This document shows positions 16,930 to 23,936 of a stretch of 34,293 nt of DNA, one piece after another. Origin of the DNA: Lachnospiraceae bacterium UBA6998 (GTDB lineage: Bacteria > Bacillota > Clostridia > Lachnospirales > Lachnospiraceae); NCBI GenBank assembly GCA_002448395.1, contig DJXS01000117.1, positions 1 to 34,293 of the forward strand, read 5' to 3'. A program made the translations under genes and the position numbers. Numbering within the stretch: the stretch's first letter is position 1; every line of letters starts with the position of its first letter. Below the pieces are notes generated by a model, which saw nothing but the letters and a program-made list of their open reading frames with translations, was not told the DNA's origin and did no database searches.

Positions 16930-16991
16930 TGTAAAGCCGGCACAAGTCATAATAGTAAAGATCATAATTTAGAAACGAGGAACAATCATAA

Positions 16992-17936
16992 ATGCGATAC
17001 ATTCAGGAACTTCACGAGGGAAGCAGCGTCAAGGACATCTATCTGTGCAAGAAGAGAATGTCGCTTGTTACCAAGAACGGCAAGAATTACGAGAGTCTTA
17101 CTCTTCAGGACAAGACCGGCGTTATCGACGCCAAGATCTGGGATCCCAACAGTATGGGTATCGGTGAATTCGAGGAGCTGGACTATGTGGACATCGCCGG
17201 AGACGTGGTCTCTTTCCAGGGACATCTGCAGCTCAATATCAAAAGAGCGCGCAAGTGCCAGGAGGGAGAATATAATCCGGCGGATTACGTGCCGGTATCG
17301 GACAAGAACATCGATGATATGATGGGCGCTATCGGCAAATACATCGACAGTGTCAAAAACGAGTATCTGCAGAGGCTTCTCAAAGCGTTCTTTGTAGAAG
17401 ACAAAGAGTTTATCGAGGACTTCCGCTTATCTTCAGCAGCCAAGAGCGTGCACCACAGCTTCGTCGGCGGTCTTGCGGAGCACACACTTGGCGTTACGAA
17501 CCTGTGCCATTTCTTCTGCAGAAATTACCCTTATTTGAACAGAGACCTGCTGATCGCGGTGGCTCTTCTCCACGACATTGGCAAGACCAAAGAGCTCTCA
17601 AAATTCCCCCGCAACGACTATACGGAGGAGGGGCAGTTTATCGGCCACATCATCATCGGCGTGCAGATGATCGATGAGAAGATCAGAGAGATCCCGGACT
17701 TCCCGGTCCTTCTGGCCAATGAGGTCCGCCACTGTATTTTGGCTCATCACGGGGAACTGGAATACGGATCTCCCAAAAAGCCGGCGATTGCGGAAGCGCT
17801 GGCGCTGAATTTCGCCGACAACACGGACGCGAAACTGGAGATCTTCAAGGAGACGCTGGCAGCGGGCCAGAGCGAAGCAGGCTGGATCGGATACCAGAAC
17901 CTTCTGGAGTCCAATATCAGGAGAACCGAGTTATAA
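16992..17936 (+). CDS. YhaM-type 3'-5' exoribonuclease (OB fold plus HD domain)
   Basis: This 314-residue protein has an N-terminal OB nucleic-acid-binding fold (about 12-95) followed by an HD metal-dependent hydrolase domain. The latter shows HHSFVGGLAEHTLGV, ALLHDIGK with the signature His-Asp pair, and later VRHCILAHHGE. This matches the YhaM family of Firmicutes, which trims 3' ends of RNA (and single-stranded DNA) in an Mn-dependent reaction. Length agrees with Bacillus YhaM. Start is an ATG after GAGGAAC. Two hairpins follow the stop. Confidence 0.9.
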   Translation: MRYIQELHEGSSVKDIYLCKKRMSLVTKNGKNYESLTLQDKTGVIDAKIWDPNSMGIGEFEELDYVDIAGDVVSFQGHLQLNIKRARKCQEGEYNPADYVPVSDKNIDDMMGAIGKYIDSVKNEYLQRLLKAFFVEDKEFIEDFRLSSAAKSVHHSFVGGLAEHTLGVTNLCHFFCRNYPYLNRDLLIAVALLHDIGKTKELSKFPRNDYTEEGQFIGHIIIGVQMIDEKIREIPDFPVLLANEVRHCILAHHGELEYGSPKKPAIAEALALNFADNTDAKLEIFKETLAAGQSEAGWIGYQNLLESNIRRTEL

Positions 17937-17992
17937 AAAAATGCTCGCAAAACGAGGCTCGCATTTTTAGAAGCCGTGCAGGGCACGGCTTC
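17937..17992 (+). terminator. Terminator and second hairpin after the YhaM-like gene
   Basis: AAAAATGC (17937-17944) pairs with GCATTTTT (17961-17968), forming an intrinsic terminator with a small inner stem. A second, perfect 10-bp hairpin (17970-17979 with 17983-17992) follows without a T run. Transcription of rlmD, 31 bases on, may restart or read through. Confidence 0.6.
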
Positions 17993-18023
17993 AGCTTAAT
18001 CTGAAAGTAAAGAGGCCCATCAT

Positions 18024-19493
18024 ATGGCAGGAAAGAAGATGACTTTCGAGTATCGGAAGGGTCAGGAGATCAAGGTCCGCATAATCGATATCGGAATGAG
18101 AGGCGAAGGGATCGGCAAACTGGAGGACGGATATACCGTCTTTATCAAGGACGCTGTGGTCGGAGATTATGTCCGGGCCAGTATCATGAAAGCCAACAAG
18201 TCTTATGCCTATGCGCATCTCGACCAGATTTTACAGGCTTCACCCCACAGGGTGGAGCCTCTTTGCCCTGTCGCGAGACAGTGCGGCGGGTGCCAGCTGC
18301 AGGCGCTCTCCTATGAGCAGGAGCTTGTCTATAAACAGAACAAGGTGCGCGCGGACCTGATCCGGATCGGCGGCTTTCCGGAGGAAGAGATCGACGCGGT
18401 GATGGAGCCGATCGTCGGAATGCAGGACAATCCGACAGGTCCCTGGAGATACCGCAACAAAGCGCAGGTACCGGTGGGAAAGAACTCTGCAGGAAGGATC
18501 GTGGCAGGCTTCTATGCCGGGAGAACTCATTCTATCATCCCGATGGCAGACTGCATGCTCGGGCAGGAGATCAATAAGGACATCATTGACCGCGTGCTGA
18601 CTTATATGGAGATCCGCAATGTGCCTCCATATAATGAGGAGACCGGCAAAGGATTGATCAGGCATATTCTGATCCGCAGCGGTAAATTCAGCGGACAGAT
18701 CATGGTATGTATTGTGACGAACGGGGACAGTCTGCCCTATGAGTCTGATCTTGTGGAACATCTCCAAAATATACCGGGAATGACATCAATCGTTCTCAAT
18801 GTGAATAAGGAGCGCACGAATGTGATCCTCGGGCGGAAACTTCGGACGCTGTGGGGAAAGGATGAGATTGAAGATACGCTGCATGTGTATGATGTGACGG
18901 AAGACGGCGCCTTTGTGCCGGCTGCGGAGGCAGTGACTTTCCGCATCTCTCCGCTCTCCTTTTATCAGGTTAATCCTGAGCAGACACAGAAACTGTACAG
19001 CCTTGCGATGAATTATGCGCATCTGACCGGAAAAGAAACCGTGTGGGACCTGTATTGCGGCGTCGGCACGATCTCACTGTTCATGGCGCGCAGGGCAAAA
19101 AAGGTCTGCGGCGTTGAGATCATTCCCGAAGCGATCGAGAACGCGAAGCAGAACGCGGCGCGCAACGGGATCGAGAATGCGGATTTTTTCGTAGGAAAAG
19201 CGGAAGAAGTATTGCCGGTCTATGTGCAGACGCGGAAGGCGGCAGGAGAGGACCCGGACATCGACGTGATCTGTGTGGATCCTCCGCGCAAAGGGTGCGA
19301 TTCGAAGTGCCTGGAGACAATTCTGGAGATCCGGCCTGAAAGAGTCGTATATGTCAGCTGCGACCCGGCGACACTTGCAAGGGACCTCAGGATTTTGGCA
19401 GATGGAGGGTATGAGCTCAGGAAGGTGCAGCCGGTGGACCAGTTTGGGCATACGGTGCACGTCGAGACCGTCTGTCTACTAACACATTCTTGA
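18024..19493 (+). CDS. rlmD: 23S rRNA (uracil-C5)-methyltransferase, RlmD/RlmCD type
   Basis: This 489-residue SAM-dependent enzyme makes 5-methyluridine in 23S rRNA (U1939 in E. coli numbering; the Firmicute form may also modify U747). It has an N-terminal TRAM RNA-binding domain (about 10-70), then the [4Fe-4S] ligand cysteines Cys81, Cys87, Cys90 (CPVARQCGGC) and Cys177. The catalytic domain has DLYCGVGTISLF for SAM, DPPRKGCD, and the nucleophile in VSCDPATLARDL. TrmA/RumA paralogues share these features, so the exact target base is by family. It is the last core gene before the rearranged region. Confidence 0.93.
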   Translation: MAGKKMTFEYRKGQEIKVRIIDIGMRGEGIGKLEDGYTVFIKDAVVGDYVRASIMKANKSYAYAHLDQILQASPHRVEPLCPVARQCGGCQLQALSYEQELVYKQNKVRADLIRIGGFPEEEIDAVMEPIVGMQDNPTGPWRYRNKAQVPVGKNSAGRIVAGFYAGRTHSIIPMADCMLGQEINKDIIDRVLTYMEIRNVPPYNEETGKGLIRHILIRSGKFSGQIMVCIVTNGDSLPYESDLVEHLQNIPGMTSIVLNVNKERTNVILGRKLRTLWGKDEIEDTLHVYDVTEDGAFVPAAEAVTFRISPLSFYQVNPEQTQKLYSLAMNYAHLTGKETVWDLYCGVGTISLFMARRAKKVCGVEIIPEAIENAKQNAARNGIENADFFVGKAEEVLPVYVQTRKAAGEDPDIDVICVDPPRKGCDSKCLETILEIRPERVVYVSCDPATLARDLRILADGGYELRKVQPVDQFGHTVHVETVCLLTHS

Positions 19494-19524
19494 GGAAAAA
19501 GAGCTGAAAAAGCCTGAAATACTG

Positions 19525-19578
19525 GGGTTTCCGTCACCGGGAGCGAATCGTGTTCGGTGTGATGGGAACCCTCTTTTT
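19525..19578 (+). terminator. Terminator after rlmD
   Basis: GGGTTTCC... (from 19525) pairs imperfectly with GGGAACCC (to 19571), with further pairs between GTCACCG and CGGTGTGAT, followed by TCTTTTT. It is a long but mismatched stem. Confidence 0.6.
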
Positions 19579-19616
19579 ATGTTCGCGGGAACTGGTCCAG
19601 GAGCAGGGTTGTGGCT

Positions 19617-19691
19617 ACGATTTTACTATTTCAGAAAACGAGTCAACGATTTTACTATTTTGGGCAAAACGAGAAAACGATTTTACTATTT
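19617..19691 (+). repeat. Three direct repeats, possible insertion-sequence end
   Basis: ACGATTTTACTATTT occurs three times (19617-19631, 19646-19660, 19677-19691), 29 and 31 bases apart. A partly conserved AAACGAG lies between copies. Evenly spaced repeats of this kind are found at transposase-binding ends of some insertion sequences, including IS21-type elements, and in replication iterons. No transposase or replication gene is next to them. Confidence 0.7.
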
Positions 19692-19728
19692 GGGGTAGGT
19701 CGAGGCTATGAGTTTACTGACAGACAGG

Positions 19729-19770
19729 AAAAAACGGCGGCACAGGAAGATGAGAACCTGATGCTGCCGT
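19729..19770 (-). terminator. Terminator of the two-gene hypothetical operon
   Basis: On the minus strand ACGGCAGCA pairs with TGCCGCCGT (one mismatch), with an inner CAGG/CCTG pairing, and is followed by T6. It lies just after the stop at 19778. Confidence 0.75.
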
Positions 19771-19777
19771 CTTCAAA

Positions 19778-20224
19778 TTAAACAGGAAGCGCTTTTATTT
19801 TTCCAGCTGCCGTTGCAATCATCCTTCGGCCAGGAGGAGTTACGGCTCCGACGCCGACTGTTCCAGCTATAGCAAGCCAGATCCAGTGCTCCCCACACCA
19901 TTTGATAATTGCGCCTACGTTTCTGGTCTGGGTAGACTGAAGCTGTTCAACGCGGCTGGTGTTATGACCAAGACGGTTGTCGTAGTCTGCATTTTCGCTG
20001 TGGACCAGTTCAATTTTCTTTTCGATCCCGATGCTCTGATCGTTAAGAATAGCAGTGACTGTGTCTTTGTGAAGGTCTTCTCCTGTCATTGATATGACCT
20101 GCCGCACGGACTGCTCTGTATTGGTGGCATTTTTTTGAGATTTGTCTAACGATGCTGACACCGTTTCGGCCAGCTCATTTGCATTAACGTTGGCATTGTT
20201 TGACTGTTCTTTCTGATTTGTCAT
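19778..20224 (-). CDS. Hypothetical protein with one membrane segment
   Basis: This 148-residue protein is not recognised. The N terminus is polar and rich in Asn and Gln (about 1-40). The middle is predicted helical and charged (about 40-105), with KKIELVHSENADYDNRL. The C terminus has a membrane helix (about 113-131, WLAIAGTVGVGAVTPPG) and a short basic tail. An AAAGGA site lies before the ATG, 20 bases after the stop of the upstream gene, so the two form an operon with its own promoter and terminator. The pair sits in a rearranged, defence-gene-associated spot. A role in phage or mobile-element conflict is only a positional guess. Confidence 0.65.
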   Translation of the reverse strand: MTNQKEQSNNANVNANELAETVSASLDKSQKNATNTEQSVRQVISMTGEDLHKDTVTAILNDQSIGIEKKIELVHSENADYDNRLGHNTSRVEQLQSTQTRNVGAIIKWCGEHWIWLAIAGTVGVGAVTPPGRRMIATAAGKIKALPV

Positions 20225-20244
20225 GGTAAGTCCTTTCTTCTGGG

Positions 20245-20718
20245 TTAGCCCCAGCGCTGTTGTGCTTCTTTAAGAATGATCAGGATCTGACTGATCTTAT
20301 CAAGCGAGTCTTCGTCGTTATGTTCCAGGAGGCGGGCAAATCTTGCAATAGCCTCAAGGCGCTCAGTCATTGTTGGACCGTCTGGAGTTCCTGTTGGTTC
20401 TGATATTTCTGTGTAGTTTAGTAAGCGTTTTCCGACCTGATATTGATCGTATTTGCCGTTACAGTATTTCAGGAGATATGCTGATATTCCCCGGAGGTGG
20501 TTTCCAATAGAGAAGGTGTTAATGATCTCCTCCGGGATTTTGACTTCCACTACAACCTTATCGCCACCAGCTGGCATGGGATATTGCAGCTGCACATCAT
20601 AGCGCGAGAATAAATTGAGCCCAGCAGATTCTGCAGCTTTGCGGATGTCATGTATGGCATCGATAGCTCTGATGCGGGAGTCTGCGAAGTCTATCTGTAT
20701 ATATTTTGAAATGAGCAT
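20245..20718 (-). CDS. Hypothetical protein, first gene of a two-gene operon
   Basis: This 157-residue soluble protein has no family I recognise. A beta-rich half (about 1-85) contains a YDVQLQYPMP strand and VVVEVKIPEEI, and a helical C-terminal part (about 120-157) ends in ILIILKEAQQRWG. The start is well supported: an ATG seven bases after AAGGAGG, behind a near-consensus promoter. Base composition is more AT-rich than the core genes to the left, in keeping with an acquired operon. Its partner (the membrane-anchored protein) follows after 20 bases. Confidence 0.7.
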   Translation of the reverse strand: MLISKYIQIDFADSRIRAIDAIHDIRKAAESAGLNLFSRYDVQLQYPMPAGGDKVVVEVKIPEEIINTFSIGNHLRGISAYLLKYCNGKYDQYQVGKRLLNYTEISEPTGTPDGPTMTERLEAIARFARLLEHNDEDSLDKISQILIILKEAQQRWG

Positions 20719-20736
20719 TTTGTGTCCTCCTTAAAA

Positions 20737-20789
20737 GTAATAACTATTATTTACGAAGTAATAATAACATAGCAGAATCATGCTGTCAA
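20737..20789 (-). promoter_or_regulatory. Strong promoter with possible operator
   Basis: On the minus strand: TTGACA (20784-20789), 17-base spacer, TATTAT (20761-20766). An imperfect palindrome, GTAATAACTATTATTTAC (20737-20754), covers the expected transcription start and could be an operator. The -35 hexamer lies inside the NACHT gene remnant, so the promoter may have formed at the rearrangement junction. Confidence 0.7.
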
Positions 20790-20818
20790 TTTTGGTTTTA
20801 AATTAGATGAAAAGTATT
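20773..20818 (+). pseudogene. Internal fragment of a NACHT NTPase gene, left of the inserted element
   Basis: Forty-six bases are open on the plus strand and encode QNHAVNFGFKLDEKY plus one base. They join in frame to the NACHT remnant that begins at 29124 once the inserted sequences and duplicated target bases are removed, giving FGFKLDEKYFQYSLESDKYL and then LFLFDGYDEI. This looks like the segment just before the Walker B motif of NACHT proteins. The part with the P loop is not in the window. The left border is a second rearrangement point somewhere in 20767-20790. Confidence 0.7.
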
Positions 20819-20824
20819 TGTTAA

Positions 20825-21005
20825 TTTACATTCCAGCCTGTCCCAAACTCAGCTTAATTTAGCTGTTCTTTGTCCTTTTTTTACAAATACACCTGTCCCT
20901 TCTTTCAAAAAAGTCGGAACAGTGGGAGAGTTTGTGACAAAGCAAAGTGTCCGATGGCTTGAGTGGCAAAGCAAGCGTGCAGGTTTTTACAATTCGACTT
21001 GTCCC
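20825..21005 (+). repeat. Left-end array of three 20-bp repeats
   Basis: Copies are TTTACATTCCAGCCTGTCCC (20825-20844), TTTACAAATACACCTGTCCC (20880-20899) and TTTACAATTCGACTTGTCCC (20986-21005). They share TTTACA and TGTCCC around a variable core. Their inverted counterparts lie at 28889-28973. These are the expected type of transposase-binding site. Confidence 0.8.
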
Positions 21006-21054
21006 TATAATTTTCGATAATACAAAAGTGCTGAGTACAGGCCTGCTCTGAAAA

Positions 21055-21096
21055 AAGGAAGGAGCCGCGACATTTTCTGTCTTGGCTCCTTTTTTG
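21055..21096. terminator. Bidirectional terminator next to a gene remnant
   Basis: AAGGAGCC pairs with GGCTCCTT, with an inner GACA/TGTC pair, and there are A6 on the left and T6 on the right. No intact gene ends here. The most likely owner is the minus-strand remnant at 21139-21231. Confidence 0.7.
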
Positions 21097-21138
21097 TTTC
21101 TAATGAGTAAGAATTGTACAGCAGTCAGCTGAGACCGG

Positions 21139-21231
21139 TCAGATCGTTTCCCCGCCTTTTGCTCTCTTGGGCGTGTCCTTCCCGTTGGCTTCCTTTGTAA
21201 TGCGTGCATCTAAAGCTGTGTCACACACCGC
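21139..21231 (-). pseudogene. Possible 3' remnant of a gene downstream of merR
   Basis: A minus-strand frame ends at 21139 after about 30 codons that read like real protein, including CDTALDARITKEANGKDTPK and a GGETI end. It stops 42 bases before a terminator in the same direction. The upstream part is replaced by the 21-bp repeat at 21234-21254 and the end of merR. It may be what is left of the second gene of a merR operon. I could not assign a family. Confidence 0.4.
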
Positions 21232-21233
21232 GC

Positions 21234-21254
21234 GGAGAACTGTCCCCTGCGCGG
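21234..21254 (-). repeat. 21-bp repeat, inverted relative to 28640-28660
   Basis: Read on the minus strand, CCGCGCAGGGGACAGTTCTC plus a final C matches 28640-28660 at 20 of 21 positions. Motifs of this GGGGAC-GGTTCTCC type are often repetitive extragenic elements in Firmicutes. This copy abuts the stop codon of merR with a two-base gap. Confidence 0.65.
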
Positions 21255-21256
21255 GC

Positions 21257-21574
21257 TTACGGAATGCGCTTATCCAGCAAGGCGATGCAGTTCTGCATTG
21301 TCTTGATCTCTTCATACAGTTGTGCTCTTCGGATTTGCAGCATCTGTGTTCTGCGGGTGGGAGAGGCGTCTGTATATTCCTTCATTTCACGGATGGAGAA
21401 GCCGCAGGCGAGAAGTGCCGCGATCTCTTCGAGTTCTCGGATGTTCTCGTCGGAGAAAAGGCGGTTGCCTGCGGATGATTTCTGAATGCCGGGCAGGAGC
21501 CCGTGGTTATCATAGTAGCGGATCGTGGACGAGGGGATCCCGGTCCGCCGGGCAGCTTCGCTGATCGTATACAA
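21257..21574 (-). CDS. MerR-family transcriptional regulator, probably shortened at its end
   Basis: This 105-residue regulator has an N-terminal winged helix (about 1-70) with the family start YTISEAARRTGIPSSTIRYYD and the LLPGIQKS wing. A dimerisation coiled coil (about 75-103) ends in CIALLDKRIP. Family members usually continue for another 10-30 residues, and the repeat at 21234-21254 begins two bases after the stop, so the end may have been cut by a rearrangement. The start is TTG with GGGAGG seven bases before it. It is transcribed divergently from the LytTR regulator, and a MerR-type promoter lies in the gap. The ligand is unknown. Confidence 0.88.
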   Translation of the reverse strand: MYTISEAARRTGIPSSTIRYYDNHGLLPGIQKSSAGNRLFSDENIRELEEIAALLACGFSIREMKEYTDASPTRRTQMLQIRRAQLYEEIKTMQNCIALLDKRIP

Positions 21575-21592
21575 GGCAGATCCTCCCAGAAC

Positions 21593-21623
21593 TTGACTTC
21601 AATCGCGGTTTAAGATGTATAAT
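21593..21623 (+). promoter_or_regulatory. MerR-type promoter with 19-base spacer
   Basis: TTGACT (21593-21598) and a perfect TATAAT (21618-21623) are 19 bases apart, the over-long spacing that MerR activators correct by twisting the DNA. The spacer contains the imperfect dyad CTTCAA-N6-TTTAAG. It lies 18 bases from the divergent merR start and reads towards the LytTR regulator gene. Confidence 0.7.
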
Positions 21624-21677
21624 CAAATGTAATTAGGCTTTCTTTATTCAAGGTAATCATTGGATCGTAATGATGTA

Positions 21678-21715
21678 TGCACTGCCTTCGGGCAGAGACA
21701 TGCTCTTTTTGTTTT
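21678..21715 (+). terminator. Possible attenuator in the regulator leader
   Basis: GCACTGCC and GGCAG...TGC form a stem capped by a TTCG tetraloop (CTGCC at 21682-21686, GGCAG at 21691-21695) with a five-base bulge, followed by TCTTTTTGTTTT. It lies between the MerR-type promoter and the start at 21808, so it could limit read-through into the two-component genes. Confidence 0.5.
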
Positions 21716-21807
21716 CTGATGATAAAAATGATAAAGAATAGCCCGGGGCGAATGAAGGGGAACCGCATAAACTGTGTTTTCTGCATCAAAAACTGAGGGG
21801 ATGCGAG

Positions 21808-22521
21808 ATGTTGAAGATCATGATTCTGGAGGATGCTCCGGCAGAGCGGCAGCGGCTCGAAGCATTTCTGCAGCGCTACGCCGAAGAGGATCCGGCGTTC
21901 CGATATACGCTTACCTGCTATGACCGCGGCATTACGCTGCTCAGTGAATATCACAAGGATGCGGACATCCTGTTTCTGGACATCCGCGTGCCGGACATGC
22001 TCGGGATCGACGTCGCGAAGAGCATCCGGAAGAAGGATGAGTCCGTCATGATCGTCTTCGTGACGAATCTGACGCAGTATGCCATTGAGGGGTATTCCGT
22101 CGAGGCGTTCGACTATATTCTGAAGCCTTTGAAGTATCCGCCTTTTGCAGCGAAGCTGAAGCGGATGCTGAAGGCGCTCCGGAGCAGGGAGCAGGGTTAT
22201 ACCGTCAATCTCCGGGATAAGGAAAACGAGAGAAGGGTCAGCGCGGACAGTATCGTATACATAGAATCCTCGGGCCATGATCTGTTCTTTCACGTCGGCG
22301 GGGAGGTGATCCGCCAGTGGGGAACCCTTTCCGCCTACGAGGAGGAACTGCGAGAGAGAGGGTTCGCGCGGTGCCACACTAGCTTTCTGGTGAATCTCAA
22401 GTATGTGGAGACGATTAGGAAGAATGAAGTGATCGTGGGCGGAGAGGCGATCCCGGTATCCAGGCCCAAGAGGAAGAGCTTTCTGGAGCAGGTCGCTGGG
22501 TACAGAGGAGAGAAGATGTGA
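21808..22521 (+). CDS. LytTR-family response regulator (AgrA-like)
   Basis: This 237-residue regulator has a receiver domain (about 1-120) with the acidic pair ED (8-9), phosphoacceptor Asp58 in LFLDIRVPD, and Lys in ILKPLK. A LytTR DNA-binding domain follows (about 135-235), with YIESSGHDLFFH and FARCHTSFLVNLKYV. Such proteins bind direct repeats upstream of target promoters. The start follows GAGGGG by seven bases. The stop overlaps the GTG start of the kinase gene by four bases, so the pair is translationally coupled. This is the layout of agr and related peptide-sensing systems, but no AgrB or AgrD gene is seen here. Confidence 0.93.
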   Translation: MLKIMILEDAPAERQRLEAFLQRYAEEDPAFRYTLTCYDRGITLLSEYHKDADILFLDIRVPDMLGIDVAKSIRKKDESVMIVFVTNLTQYAIEGYSVEAFDYILKPLKYPPFAAKLKRMLKALRSREQGYTVNLRDKENERRVSADSIVYIESSGHDLFFHVGGEVIRQWGTLSAYEEELRERGFARCHTSFLVNLKYVETIRKNEVIVGGEAIPVSRPKRKSFLEQVAGYRGEKM

Positions 22522-23813
22522 ACATCGAGTACTACTGGCGCATCAGAAGCTCGCTGCTCCTGCTGCAGTCGGTCATTGGGGCCATGGCTTTCTCCCATGT
22601 GATGATCAGGAGAAAACCATTCTGGAAGCGGCTATTCCTGTCAACGGCGGCAGGGATGGTCCTGTTTTATGTGGTCCGGGCCGCCTTCTTCCCGAACATG
22701 GTCATCCAGGTCAACAGGCTGGACAGGATCTTTGTGGTCATCCTCTGTTACCTGCTGCTGACGGGGATCATATTGTTCTGCTTTCAGGAGGACCTGTTCA
22801 CGGCGCTGTTTGCGGCGTCCGCAGGATATGTGGCACAGGATCTGGGCGGGACGATCAAGACGGTCCTGCGGCTACTGCCGCAGGTGGAAGTATTCACAAG
22901 AAGTACATGGGGGATGATCGCTCTGGATGTGGTGGTCTATCCCTTCTTTTTCACGTTTCTTTACTGGATCTTCCGGCCTTTCACAAGGGAAAGGGGCGGC
23001 AACTACGACAACCGGCTGAAGGCCGTTTTCTCCACGTCGGCGCTGCTTCTGTGCATGGGGATGATGCGGATCACCGGCGGCAATCCGGAGAGGAATAGCC
23101 TGTCTGTGCTTGCGGAAGGCATCTATCAGGTGCTGTGCGATGTGTTCATCCTGCTCGTACAGTTCGGCGTCATGGAGAGGGCGAGGCTGTCGCAATCGGT
23201 GGATACGATGCGGGAACTGGTCCATGAACAGCATGAGCAGTTCCGGCATTCCCAGCAGTCGGTGGAGCTGGTCAATGAGAAGTATCACGATCTGAAGAGT
23301 CTTCTGGAGGGCTTTCAGGGAGAGATCGATCCGCAGCAGATCCGGAAGCTGAAAGAGAGGATCGGAGAATATGAGGTCCACCTGGAGACGGGGAACCGCG
23401 TACTGGATATCGTCCTTGCGGAAAAGCGGGCCGTCTGCCTGGCGAGAAATATCGAATTCACGTCCTATGTCAACGGGGCGGGGATGGACGGCATAGAGGA
23501 GCTGGATCTGTATGCCCTTGTCGGGAATGCGCTGAACAACGCGATCGACGCGGTCTCCGCGCTTCCCGAGGAAGAGAGGTTCATCTCGATGGTCATGTAC
23601 AGCAGGGATGGCATGATCACACTGCACATGGAGAATCCGTATGCCGGCAGTGTCCTGGTGGAGGATGACCTGCCGGTCAGCAGGAGAGACAGGCAGTATC
23701 ACGGCTTCGGTGTCAGGAGCATGGAAAGGATCTGTGAGAAGTATGAAGGGACGCTGGTATTCCGGACAGAGGACCAGATATTCACGCTGGACGCCCTGCT
23801 CCTTCAACCATAG
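22518..23813 (+). CDS. AgrC-like GHKL sensor histidine kinase
   Basis: This 431-residue kinase has an N-terminal sensor of about six membrane helices (roughly residues 10-215). A coiled dimerisation segment follows with the H box EKYHDLKS and phosphoacceptor His257. The ATPase domain is of the AgrC type (HATPase_c_5), with N box NALNNAIDAV and G box HGFGVRSMERI. AgrC proteins detect cyclic peptides from outside. Here the ligand is unknown and no peptide-maturation gene is adjacent. The start is GTG, overlapping the stop of the LytTR regulator. A strong terminator follows, so the downstream enzyme genes have their own transcription and are candidate targets. Confidence 0.92.
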   Translation: MNIEYYWRIRSSLLLLQSVIGAMAFSHVMIRRKPFWKRLFLSTAAGMVLFYVVRAAFFPNMVIQVNRLDRIFVVILCYLLLTGIILFCFQEDLFTALFAASAGYVAQDLGGTIKTVLRLLPQVEVFTRSTWGMIALDVVVYPFFFTFLYWIFRPFTRERGGNYDNRLKAVFSTSALLLCMGMMRITGGNPERNSLSVLAEGIYQVLCDVFILLVQFGVMERARLSQSVDTMRELVHEQHEQFRHSQQSVELVNEKYHDLKSLLEGFQGEIDPQQIRKLKERIGEYEVHLETGNRVLDIVLAEKRAVCLARNIEFTSYVNGAGMDGIEELDLYALVGNALNNAIDAVSALPEEERFISMVMYSRDGMITLHMENPYAGSVLVEDDLPVSRRDRQYHGFGVRSMERICEKYEGTLVFRTEDQIFTLDALLLQP

Positions 23814-23844
23814 TGCAACTTTTGATGCAGGAAGAACAGGATTT

Positions 23845-23878
23845 GCGGTTCCCGTTTCGGGGACCGCTCCTTTTTTTT
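23845..23878 (+). terminator. Intrinsic terminator after the kinase gene
   Basis: GCGGTTCCC pairs with GGGGACCGC (one G-U pair) around a five-base loop, followed by TCC and T8. Confidence 0.85.
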
Positions 23879-23936
23879 ATGATGTACCTGTCCACAGGAC
23901 AGAGTAGATCAATCTCAGAAAAGGAGGCATGGGAGT

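Larger units (their letters stand above)
20719..21256. other. Junction region without an intact gene
   Basis: From left to right this stretch holds the promoter of the minus-strand operon, the NACHT fragment, the GTATT duplication, the left end of the element with three 20-bp repeats, a terminator hairpin, a short minus-strand gene remnant and a 21-bp repeat. No intact open reading frame with a ribosome site was found. Confidence 0.7.

Noticed and set aside
21673..21741. A 22-codon frame starting MYALPSG between the MerR-type promoter and the LytTR gene, considered as a signal peptide precursor (AgrD-like).
   Set aside because: It has no ribosome site, overlaps the TTCG hairpin and T run, and lacks the cysteine and charged tail expected of an AgrD peptide.
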